64,000 nt of DNA, taken from contig OX419762.1 in assembly GCA_948567375.1 (NCBI GenBank), positions 55,136,841 to 55,200,840 on the forward strand, read 5' to 3'. The stretch is from Lunularia cruciata. Taxonomy: Eukaryota; Streptophyta; Marchantiopsida; Lunulariales; Lunulariaceae. Below the pieces are notes generated by a model. It saw only the letters and a program-made list of their open reading frames with translations. It ran no database searches and had not been told where the DNA came from. Shown piece after piece: positions 36,201 to 45,105 of the stretch (within the stretch, counting starts at the first letter, position 1; every line of letters begins with the position of its first letter). Both the position numbers and the translations under genes were made by a program.

Positions 36201-37002
36201 GAGTAGTAATAATTTTGAGATATGAAGAGGTAGATATGAAGAGGTGGTTTGTCATTTTGAATTTGTAGGTAGGAAAAGTTGTTGTAGAATGGTATAGTTG
36301 TTAGTAATTGTCGAGTGCTTCACTATTTAAAGGTGGCATTCACAATCATATGTTGTTCAGTGCTCATAATTTTTGAGCATAGATAAAGCAAAGTGCTATG
36401 AAGCAGTGCTTGTTGTTTGAGCTTAATTCTGAGTATTAGTTTTATGTTTGTGTTTGTGAGTGTGTGGAGAATTTTGAAGTGCAAGTCATTGTGCTTGTTG
36501 GATGTTGGATTCCGGAGCCTTGATCTTCATTCTGTGTGTTTGATCTTGAATGAAGTGCAATTGGAGCTATGCCTTGACAAATCTGAGAGGAATTGTAGTG
36601 TTGATGGTATTCTACATTTGTGAGTGCAACATAGAGTTGATGTGAAGCAATTTTGATCGAGGAATTTATGCCTATAGTGGAAGGATGAAACACAATTCTG
36701 AGGTGAAGTTATTTTGTAGTGAAGTGTTGTTTTTAGGAGAGACTGAATCATCACAGTCATGATTGTTTGGAAAGATTTGATGGAGTTGTGATTAAGTGTG
36801 ACAAATTGTTGTGATGAGACTGCGAGTCAATGCTTGTTACTCTCTTTTGGTTGTGGTTTCTACTTGAGAGATTATAGACTCAACCAAGAAGAACTGAAAT
36901 TGTTACTGTGCTTCATATTTGACCAATTCTGACTAGTATCTCTACAGGAACAAACTTTACTTACCTGATTACTGCAAAAGTGATATTTTCCGGGTTATCA
37001 CA
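33257..37002 (+). mobile_element. Element C: third 3.7-kb TG...CA unit, inside G1
   Basis: Begins TGTGGTACCCACATT (33257) and ends CGGGTTATCACA (37002). Flanks are TATTC (33252-33256) and TACTC (37003-37007), a 5-bp target duplication with one C/T difference. Because G1 coding sequence continues across it, both ends are fixed with confidence. Length is 3746 bp. It is the youngest insertion in the M1-G1-C nest. Confidence 0.8.
33330..36206 (+). pseudogene. Element C single ORF: best preserved copy of the unknown coiled-coil protein
   Basis: Function unknown. From about 34174 to 36206 nearly 680 codons are readable, with one frame change near 34380 and stops that are mostly TAG. Parts in order: core (34174-34416: MKNGYKVESYKDLVRRGIV, PINWAKCFHQCVRQIVWNFQ); continuation in the next frame (PPHYIVPFVAHFCLGLNLLN); a long acidic region (about 34620-34950) rich in Glu/Lys/Ser; then a predicted coiled coil (35193-35390 and 35724-36206) with QLEEENSDLKKSI, LKTRVDRKILEVEDN and LVKLEIDKLWKEV. 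The stop at 36206 is followed by about 800 bp of shared noncoding sequence. No polymerase, protease, integrase, DDE motif or zinc finger is seen. Confidence 0.65.
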
Positions 37003-37760
37003 TACTCCCTGGTAATAACTCAATCTTGAAGGGCATACCACGATTGGAGGGTAATCCCTTTGGTAGATCATCTAGAAACACATCCGCAAACTACTAAATT
37101 ATCTTATCAATCTTACTTATCGTATCTTGATGAGGCTCTTGGCCCTCCTCAGATTGTCCTTGCGCAATTGGTTTAATCCACACCCAAAAAGAGACTTGTC
37201 TTCCTCAAAAGCTTGCTCTATGGCCGCTTCACTAAACTTCCCATCTAGGGACTCATCTTTCTTCAAAGCTTGCTCCATGGCTGCTTTCCTAGTAAACTTC
37301 CCATCTTAGGACTCATCTCCCTTCAAAGCTTGCTCTATGGCTACCTTCTCGACAAACTTCCCATGTTGGAACTGACTATTTTTGGGTGTCTTACTTAGAG
37401 GTGCCAGACAACCTAATTGGAAATTCCTACTTTGGTGTTGTACTTGAATTTGTCATTGTGTCCAATCAAATTGAACCTTGTGACGTTCAAGCCAAGGTAG
37501 TCTTAGAATGATATCGTAGTGTAGAGGTGCCACTACAAACCTCATACACTCCATATAGTCCTTCCCAATCTTGAAGGTAACAAGATGCAAGGTTTTGGAA
37601 TGTAGAACCTTTTCTACCATTTGCCATCACTAATCTACTTCCAATTATTAGTTTGATAGGAATACCCACTTCCTTTGCTTCTTGCATAGACATGCAATTC
37701 TTTGAACTTCCAAAATCAACCAAAATCCTACACCCTGATTAGATATCATACCTTGCAAGT
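37003..37760 (-). pseudogene. G1 protease and RT N-terminal linker
   Basis: 37487-37723 is open and begins MVDFGSSKNCMSMQEAKEVG, matching the retropepsin active-site region of gypsy elements (usual form D-S/T-G-A; here D-F-G-S). Downstream toward 37010 the frame is decayed and ends with GMPFKIELLPG, the usual linker into RT, at the insertion point of C. Confidence 0.65.
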
Positions 37761-37919
37761 GAAGCAAACTTGCATATGTCTAACCTTCAAAACAATTGGA
37801 TCTAATCAAGCTCCCTATAGGAGACTTGAAATCTACTATTGGGATTCCTTATTTCTTTGATCATTCTGCTCCACAAACTCCTTCTGGGCAACTTGTTGAG
37901 GTCGCTCATTCTTGAGTGG

Positions 37920-38780
37920 ACATTCAACAATGCAATGTCCCAATTAGTGACAATAAAAACAACCACTATTTTATCATAGTTTCTCTCTATCTACAATGCT
38001 TAGTGGTTTCCGTTGAATAGCATCAATCTCCATTGGTACCGGCTCCTCCACCCGTGTGTTATGTATTGGTAGGTTCTGTGGAGGTCAAGGTCAAGACCAA
38101 GTTGTGGCAACCAAGCAATCAAAACATTTGGCCAACCGCATGGCTTCCTCCAAGTGTTGTGGCTCTCACATGGTTACCTCTAATTTGGTTCTTGACTTCA
38201 AGCCCCTCACAAATTGATCCAGAGCTTCACCTTCCAATATATTTGGAATTTTCATGATGGTGTTCTGGAATTGCGTGATTGACTTCTTATAGAGCCAATT
38301 TGTTTCAATTTTGCCAACCTATCTTGTGCAGCTTGTGTGGCATTTATAGCTTGGAACTAACTAATTATTGCACTCCTTAATTCTACCCATATCAAGATTG
38401 GTGCAACAATTTGTCATTCAGCTTTTTCCACTCAAAATCTCCACCATAGTTTTGCTACTCCATCCAATTGGCTAGAAGCCAAGAGAATTTGTTTTTGCTT
38501 GTCTTGCAAATTGGTAGCTTCAAAATAACATTCACAATCAAACAAAAATTTCTCCACTACACCCGGGAGATTCTTGCCTTCAAGTACCTTGGGTTTAAGG
38601 AATCGGATTTGATCTTCTCCTTCTCAAACTGGTACTCTCTCTACGTGCTCTTGTGGTCAAATATCTCATTCATCCAACAATCAAGTAAGGTGCTTGATTT
38701 GTTGTTGCATAGCAAGGATAGCATCGGGTATTTTTGCCATGGTTTCTACTCTATCACGCCACCCCTAATCTATCTAATTT
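37920..38780 (-). pseudogene. G1 Gag and CCHC knuckle
   Basis: The string EEPVPMEIDAIQ (about 38010-38050) is the usual spacer before the nucleocapsid of plant gypsy Gag. A single knuckle follows: CFYCH-stop-LGHCIVEC (37961-37920), that is C-x2-C-x4-H-x4-C with one internal stop. The Gag body upstream (to about 38780) is decayed. Confidence 0.7.
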
Positions 38781-38999
38781 ATTAACATATAGAAGTAGCA
38801 CGTCCATTTTTCTCCATAAGTTACAATCGGAAGCACCAAGGGTTCCTCAGATATGGTGATCATATGCAAAAAAATCTTGTCCAAAATGTGAGGTGATGAA
38901 TTGTGTGAAACAATGCTTGGGTAGTACTTGGACACAAAAATTCCAATGGTTTGGTGGAAGTGGATTTGGTGGTCCATAAATTCTATCCATCCCATTCCT

Positions 39000-39011
39000 G
39001 CTTTGATACCA
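39000..39011 (-). other. G1 primer-binding site
   Basis: TGGTATCAAAGC on the minus strand, complementary to the 3' end of an initiator Met tRNA, one base inside the 5' LTR. Confidence 0.85.
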
Positions 39012-39012
39012 A

Positions 39013-39438
39013 TGTAAAATACCAAGACCAAGGAGAGAAATAAGAGAATGGAAACTCACATTGGGACACTTGAATGTGGGAAAAATCTGAATGCCTAGCA
39101 TGAGCTTTGGCTTTGGTATTTATAGGTAGCATACAAGGCCCTTGAGAAGCTTCTCAAGAAGCTTCCTTGAGCTGCTTTCTTAGAGTGCAAGCCAAGTTGA
39201 CTAGTAAGTTTCTCAAGAAGCTTCCTTCTAGAAATCGTCTACTTGGCATGCAAGCTAAGCTAGTTAGAAGCTTCTAGACGCTTCCTTCTAAAAGCTACCT
39301 GCTTTGGGTGCAAGTTAAGCTAGTCAGGAAGCTCTCCAAGAAGCCTCCTAGATGCTTCTAGAATATTTTGGGCTAATTTAGCATATTCTCTACTTTGTTA
39401 GCCTTACTAACTATGTCGTTAAACTCCATATTGTTACA
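39013..39438 (-). repeat. 5' LTR of G1
   Basis: Element-sense ends are TGTAACAATATGGAG (at 39438) and ...ATTTTACA (at 39013). TATAAATA lies at 39124-39117 with a GAAGCTTC array upstream of it (about 39144-39370). Confidence 0.9.
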
Positions 39439-40124
39439 TCTATATAATAATTAACCTTGTTGGATAGCCCAAAGTCACTTTACCTACACTTATGAGTTTC
39501 CAAAACTCCCATGCTTTTTGAAAGGGAGGTCTTAGACTTGTTTGGGACTCACAATTACAATAATTGATAGAATCTAACATTGATGAGAGGAAGCATGCAA
39601 TGTGTTTTTGTATCGGTATTACCATTGTTACAATAGTGTTAGAGGCATCCAAATGTCAAGTGTTAGTTCAGGCTATATACCTAAATTGTGAGCCTTGGCT
39701 TGGTATAGTAGCATAAGATGCACTTGATATGTATCAAGACTTGGACACTTGTGAGCTTTATGTCTATCAAAACAATTCAAGCACATGTTGAGGGCAATAG
39801 ACCAAGTTGGCATGGTATTCTTGGGACACATTCAATGACTACTAGTGAGAGTGGTGTACTTGGGGTCCATCCATTTGAGCGTGGTCTACTTGGGTTACAC
39901 ACTTGGTCTACTTGGGATGCAACTAGAGGATGAATGGAGCTTGTAACCAAAGCAAAGAAAGTTTTTGTGCTGAGGTTGGAGGGTAACATTACTACATCCA
40001 AATGCATATTCCACTCCAACATCAATTATAGAGGATACTTGGGAGCCAAATGGTGGATCCAAGCTTACAAGAGGAGAAAGACGGAGAGTTTGAAGGTTCT
40101 TGAGGAGTTACACAAGTTGTTTTA
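39439..40124 (+). pseudogene. M1 methyltransferase-like domain, C-terminal part, and linker to RT
   Basis: Resumes right after the G1 target duplication. Readable in one frame are TLPTLMSFQNSHAF, LRLVWDSQLQ and then NIDERKHAMCF (39576-39608). The last occupies the place of methyltransferase motif IX (family form R-E-x-A-x-x-Q-G-F). QVLVQAIYLNCEPWL (about 39650-39695) follows at the place of motif X (G-N-A/S-V). From 39718 a poorly conserved linker (open pieces 39718-39933 and 39934-40176) leads into RT. Together with 29409-30053 this makes a domain of roughly 300 residues, plausible for a compact C5 methyltransferase. The motif IX and X calls are weaker than I and IV. Confidence 0.55.
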
Positions 40125-41460
40125 CCTTCCATATGAAGGATTTGGATGCTCTAAAAGGACTTGGTATTTGGATTGAGCTAACTAATGATACACCAATTTT
40201 TTGACATCTATAGATATAGTGATATGGAGAGAGCATTGACTCAAAGTTGGAGTAGAGAACTTTTTGAGGCTAGTTTGGTGGAGATTTCACATGGAGAGTA
40301 TGCTTCAACTACAATGATGCAAGCTAAGAAGGATATGCATGGAAATTGCACATATAAGCAGATTTGTAGGGATTATCATCTTATCACCCAATAGACTAGG
40401 GCTGATTGGTATGCTATGCCTACACTAGAAGAGATCTTTGATGTGATTGTGCATGCAAATTCTCCAATAATTTAGATCTTTGAGTAGGATGTTATCAATT
40501 TCCAATCTAAAAGGAGGACACGTCCAAGACAACATTTTGGGCTATTGATCCTCATGGCAGGGGTACATTATATTAGTGGAGGTTATGACCATTTTGATTG
40601 AAGAACACTTTTGTTGAGCTCCAAATGGTTGTGGACAAGATCCTAGCAGGATTAGATTTTGCTTGGTGTTATATTGATGGCATTCTGATCTATAGCACTA
40701 TTGTGAAGGAGCATGAGAGAAATTTGTTGGAGGTGTTTGAGAGGTTGAGATCTCATTGACTCAAATGACATCTTGGAAAGTGCAGATTCTTCCATGAGTA
40801 GTTTGAGTATTTGGGTCACACTATCTACCCTAGAGGACTTGGTATTCAAAAATCAAGGTGGAGGCTATTGCACATATTACTTGGCCTATAGATGTGAGTA
40901 GAGTGTGAGCATTCCTTGGGTTGGTAGACTTCTATCACTAATATGTTAGAGGATTAAGTGCTATTGCCAAGGCTTTGACAAAGTTGGCCAAGCTTACACA
41001 AGACTTGTGTTAGAGAGATGAGCAAGAGAGAGCTTTTATAGAGCTCAAGGAGAGGTTGAAATCTACACTTATTCTTAGGAGACCAATGAGAGGATGATCA
41101 TTTAAGGTTCATACACATTGGAGTACATTGGGGCTTGGAGCAATGTTTACCCAATAGATGATGAGGAGAAGGAGTTTATGGTGTTTAATGCTAGTTTCTC
41201 CAACAATTTAGCCAAGGCAAAGCATACTTCATATGAGAGAAAGTGCTTAGCAATAATGTCAGTAGTAGCACATTTCTAATGTTACCTATTTGGTAACCTT
41301 TTCACTCTCATCATTGATCATCAACCATTGAAGTGGTTGATGGAGTCCAACAAGCTTTTAGGGGAGCTTGCCAATGAGCTCTGATTTTACAAGAGTATGA
41401 TTTCATCATTATTCACATACTTGGAATGGTGAACCATGATGTTTTGGTTTGATCTTGCTG
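40125..41460 (+). pseudogene. M1 reverse transcriptase and RNase H
   Basis: RT: HGEYASTTMMQAKKDMHGN and ICRDYHLITQ (40185-40394), then the catalytic string CYIDGILIYS (about 40667-40696), where the second Asp of Y-x-D-D is Gly. EYLGHTIYPRGLGIQ and AFLGLVDFYH follow. RNase H: ASFSNNLAKAKHTSYERKC and DHQPLKWLMES (about 41190-41345), then ALILQEYDFIIIH. Stops and small frameshifts occur throughout. A 68-bp inverted duplication (41358-41558) sits at the end of RNase H. Confidence 0.8.
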
Positions 41461-41558
41461 GCTAGGAAATGGTGAATTAGATTCACATATTCCAAGTATG
41501 TGAATAATGATGAAATCATACTCTTGTAAAATCAGAGCCCATTGGCAAGCTCCCCTAA
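41358..41558. repeat. 68-bp near-perfect inverted duplication
   Basis: Arm 41358-41425 is repeated as its reverse complement at 41491-41558 with one mismatch in 68, around a 65-base spacer. The left arm is native RNase H coding sequence of M1. The right arm is the extra, inverted copy. Confidence 0.9.
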
Positions 41559-41562
41559 GCCA

Positions 41563-41617
41563 TTTAGAGTAAGCTACATGGTAGAAACCCATTTTCTACC
41601 ATGTAGCTTACTCTAAA
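41563..41617. repeat. Perfect 25-bp hairpin
   Basis: Arm TTTAGAGTAAGCTACATGG... (41563-41587), 5-base loop, exact reverse complement 41593-41617. It begins five bases after the 68-bp inverted duplication. Confidence 0.9.
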
Positions 41618-42480
41618 TTCATTATTGGTGGCATGGTATGTAGACTAATTTATAGCATTTTGTTACCATATGTGTGGTTTGTGACCAAGTTTGAGCATCA
41701 TTTAATGCTCTTATGCCATAATTACACCCGTTACTATCATGGGATTGGGTTAAAGTTGGAGTCTGGACTTTGTTGGACCTTTACCTTTGATTGTGAGACA
41801 TCATTTGTATATTTTGGTTATGGTAGAGCACTTCTCTAAGTGGATTGAGTTGGTGGCACTTCTTAAGTCCAATGAACAACATACTCATTCTTTGATTGGT
41901 TTCTTAGTCATTTTGATGCACCAATTGAAGTTTTGACTAATCAAGGTATAGAGTTCTTGGTGGAGTTTCAAGTCTTGTGTGACAAGGCCTTAATTTATCA
42001 TCATACAACCTCCTAGGATTACCTTGAGGCAAATAGCTTAGTAGAGGGCTTACCATAGAGAGTGGTTTAGACAATGAAGAGAGGATTGCATAAGTATGGT
42101 TTAGAGAGAGGCCACTTGGGAGTTTGGGATCTCCAATTACCTTGGTTGGCCATAGGCTATTGGTTTGTCATGGGCTATTGGTTTAATCGGCAAGCCTCCT
42201 TAGCATCTTTTGCTCCTTTTTTTCTACTCTATGGACAAGATCCAGATTTACAAGTAGCCATTACAGCTATCATAATGTTATTGTAGTTTAGGACTTAGAT
42301 GATCCAAACATATAAGTGAGCGCATGTTCTCAATGGGCAGAGATTTTTTGGTGAGTGATACCGATGGACTTTGAAAATTTAGCAATTGCTCAACATAGAG
42401 ATACCTTATGCTATGCTACTATTTGAGGAGGAGGTTATAGACCCTCAATCTATCAATTTCATCCAGATGACTATATACAT
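41618..42480 (+). pseudogene. M1 integrase
   Basis: Core strings: SLDFVGPLP and LYILVMVEHFSKWIELVALL (about 41760-41870) around the first catalytic Asp, then a decayed stretch. MKRGLHKYGLERGHLG, LPWLAIGYWF and FNRQASLASFAPFFLLYGQD follow (42074-42240), matching the conserved C-terminal half of gypsy integrases. A short internal repeat of GGCTATTGGTTTGTCATG-like sequence (about 42150-42180) disturbs one string. The frame is broken in several places. Confidence 0.75.
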
Positions 42481-42554
42481 GTGCACCATACCACCTCACA
42501 AACATTGATTGCACTATGGACCCAAGTTTGGTACTTGTACATGCAGGCTTCTGG

Positions 42555-42689
42555 TGTATGTTATGTGGCTCTTTTGGAGGAGCTCTTACTATGTTGGTGT
42601 GTGATGGTTGTTTGAGAGGATGGCATATGGTATTTTTTACCCCTCCCCTCGTGATGGTTCCTCAAGGATAGTGGTGATGTCCTAGATGT
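42555..42689 (+). pseudogene. M1 C-terminal PHD finger
   Basis: PHD fingers bind histone H3 tails and so read chromatin state. In one frame: CMLCG (42555), then a short Gly/Ala linker, LVCDGCLRGWHMVF (third and fourth Cys, His, and the fifth Cys changed to Phe), TPPLVMVPQG, stop, W, stop, CPRC ending at 42689. Spacing C-x2-C...C-x2-C-x4-H-x2-[C]...W-x-C-x2-C fits the C4HC3 pattern, including the Trp two residues before the last Cys pair. It sits downstream of integrase, where other gypsy elements carry a chromodomain. One ligand and two codons are lost. Confidence 0.75.
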
Positions 42690-42872
42690 ACTTGACTTAT
42701 AGCTAGTTCTCCCTTTATGTGACATAGATTGTAGATAGGTGAATAATGATGGGGCTCAATAGCACCCGGTCTCTTGATCTTGGCCCACCATAGGGCATAT
42801 CACATACTTGGAATAAATGACAATTTGGAGTTAGAGGGACCTAATTGCCAACTTGGGGACAATTGTGTTATT

Positions 42873-43660
42873 TTAGAGTTCATGAATTTATGTATGAGTT
42901 GTGCTTCTATAGTGTATGATGTTTAGTTATCATTGCATTTGTAGCACCAAAGCTAGTTTTCTCCGATGTTAGAGTGGTAGTGTTGGTAATCATAGATATT
43001 TTGGTAGGTTCTCATGGACTACTCAAAGTTTATCTACCGGGTTTGATTCTTTTTTGGATAGAATAAAACCACTCATTATTATTTTCTTTCTCCCCCAACG
43101 AGGGAATAAACTCCCCAGATTGGTTGCGCTAGTGCCCGAGAATAAAGTCTACAAAAGAAAAGCCAAAGATTGGATTTAGCCCCCCTTCCCCACTGCCAGA
43201 TTCTCACACCCCCACACCACACCACACTTCTCCACACTAGATGGCAACTAGATTTCATGTTAGTTCTATTCATCACATGAGGGATCTACCATCACTTGAA
43301 CCGTTCACACTGTCAAATGTGTAATCCATGGTGCCCTTAGGGCTAGAGCCCTAGGTCGAACATAGGGGTATACTTTTGAAGTGCAGCTCTAGAAAGCTCA
43401 CTTCTCTTATGTTGAGCCTTTGACTTCTTGGATATGGTAGACAAAGACCGTCGAGCATAGTCTGGAATCTCTTAGCTAAAATGGGTGTGGCTTGATTGGA
43501 ATTAATGCACAATTGTCAACATATTGATGAGTAGAGGATTGAGTGCAAGTGAGATTTGAGTGGAAAAGTGAACTTATTAATGTTGCACTTTAGAATTCAT
43601 GTATGACTTATGTATGAGTTGTACTCCTATGGTGTATGATGTTAATAGCGAGTTGAGTAG
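42873..43660 (+). repeat. Truncated right LTR of M1 with an insertion
   Basis: 42940-43585 matches the start of the left LTR (23818 to about 24240), then stops. About 210 bp at 43025-43238 have no counterpart in the left LTR and look like a separate insertion of unknown type. A block of about 55 bp flanks the LTR piece on both sides: 42873-42925 and 43589-43643 share TATGTATGAGTTGT and GTGTATGATGTTA-type strings. Confidence 0.6.
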
Positions 43661-44350
43661 CTAGGTATATACACCCGATACCATGTATGCTCTTTGTACA
43701 AAACTTGCCAACTTCTTCTTGAAAAACTACCGTTCTTTGAGAAGAAAGTATTTGAAAGAACTTTCAGTTTGCTCTCGAGATAGAGAAAATCATACCGAGG
43801 ATATAGCAGTCTTAGGGACTCCCTACTACTCTCTTAATTCGTAAATTTATGTACAGCTCCCGCATATCAATCATCCACTAATGTTGTATTTCTTACTTGT
43901 CCGATGGTTCGTGTTCCTTTCAGTTGCATCTTCCCACTTGCTCGATGTCTGTCCTTATCTTTCAACTGCATCCTCAGTTTTTGGGCACTGCTTGTTCTTT
44001 TATGACATGCTGCTGCATACCAGTGTAGATATTGAATGTTATATTTCGCTCATGGAACTTGTCGGTGTTCGCTTCTGCTGGGGATGGATTTCGCTCAGTG
44101 ATATTTGAATTTTGTCAATTGTATATTGTATGTGTTTATGTGTTTATTTCCTGTGGCTTGCAATGGCATGACTCGGTTTGTTTCCGTTCTTGCATCCATT
44201 TCTTTGCTTCCTTCTGCATGTCTGGGGATTACGTAAGTTCGATCCTATGTGGGATCACCTGTTCTGAGAACGGTTTCTGCCCCCATTATATATATAGAAT
44301 CGTATATCTGGCCTGTTCCTGGAGCAAATGCTGATTTAGTAACTGCTCAC
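43661..44350. other. Low-copy host sequence, no clear gene
   Basis: Composition changes from repeat to host-like after about 43660. A TATA-like string (TATATATATAG, about 44287) lies just before the possible LRR remnant. Open frames here lack recognisable motifs. Confidence 0.35.
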
Positions 44351-45105
44351 AACTTACGAGTTGTGGACCTCTCATACAACAACTTCAATGGTGATTTGAC
44401 TCCAGAATTTCAAAAGTACGTACTCGTTTGTTGGTAACTTGCATCGTGCAACAACGATGAGCACATGCTTCCACACGATGCTCAGATCCGCCCGAACAGC
44501 AAGCAGGGAGGTAAGTAACTCTTCCCTCAAATCCAAATTCTTCATTAAATTTCCTTGCGATTCATACGATCCTTTGAATCCTGGCCAGAGCATCGTTGAC
44601 TTTTAGTGGTCCCATTGGACACCGCATGCGTCAGTTGTTCAGCAACTAACATTTCCTTACAATGTTTGAATTTTGGAGGTGCCCGTTGTAGATCATTCAG
44701 TTGGCAGAGAGATTTTAAGGCTGCAATAGGCGCAGTTGAGAAACAAAATCACTGCAGTCGAGGCCCTAAGTAGTGGAGCAATATCCACAATACGCATACC
44801 TACAAGCGATCTCAAAGAAGGGTCAGGGGATTCTGCTGAAGAAGTAAAATCAGGAAAAGGGGAATTTTTCTTGAAGGTAAGGAAGTGACCAAGGAGAACG
44901 CGCAACGGTGATCCAGGCAGACCTTGGAAGAAAAGGCGAGTTTCATGAACCATGAAGTACAGATAACATCGTCAGATATAACCTGAAAGCCCTTGACTTG
45001 AAGGTTTTGCAAAATCGTACCAGAACAGCAGACATCATTATTGATTTGTCATTCGACGGAAGATGTGATGTCGTGGGGGTAACCTGGAGGACCTTGACTT
45101 GCGAG
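44351..45105 (+). pseudogene. Possible leucine-rich-repeat exon remnants
   Basis: Three short stretches fit the plant LRR pattern LxxLxLxxN. NLRVVDLSYNNFNGDLTPEF at 44351-44410 is followed at once by a GTACGT donor-like string. NLKALDLKVLQN starts at 44980. NLEDLDLR at 45081-45105 is followed by GTCAGT. In plant receptor kinases single repeats are often encoded by separate short exons, which would explain the spacing. I see no kinase domain, no start and no continuous model. This may be a decayed receptor-like gene or part of an unannotated one. Confidence 0.35.

Larger units (their letters stand above)
30054..39438 (-). mobile_element. G1: Ty3/gypsy element inserted in the M1 methyltransferase domain
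   Basis: A full-length element with its own 3.7-kb insertion C. Flanks are TCTAT (30049-30053) and TCTAT (39439-39443), a perfect 5-bp target duplication. LTRs: 39013-39438 (5' in element sense) and 30054-30465 (3'). Directly inside the 5' LTR, after one spacer base, lies TGGTATCAAAGC (39011-39000 on the minus strand), an initiator-Met tRNA type primer site. Order on the minus strand is Gag/CCHC, protease, RT, RNase H, integrase. Without C the element is about 5.6 kb. The coding region has many stops, but key motifs survive. Confidence 0.9.
23818..43585 (+). mobile_element. M1: Ty3/gypsy relic with C5 methyltransferase-like domain and PHD finger
   Basis: Domains in order on the plus strand: long LTR-like leader (23818 to about 26110), Gag with two CCHC knuckles, retropepsin, C5 cytosine methyltransferase-like domain, RT, RNase H, integrase, PHD finger, and a truncated right LTR (42940-43585). 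RT-RNase H-integrase order is that of Ty3/gypsy. Without the nested element G1 (30054-39438) it spans about 10.4 kb. The right LTR matches only the first few hundred bases of the left one. Almost every domain carries stops or frameshifts, so the element is dead. M2 is a second, more truncated copy. Confidence 0.8.

Noticed and set aside
33257..37002. Element C as an ordinary LTR retrotransposon with two LTRs
   Set aside because: The first 300 bases do not recur near its other end, and coding starts about 70 bases from the terminus, leaving no room for a 5' LTR and primer site.
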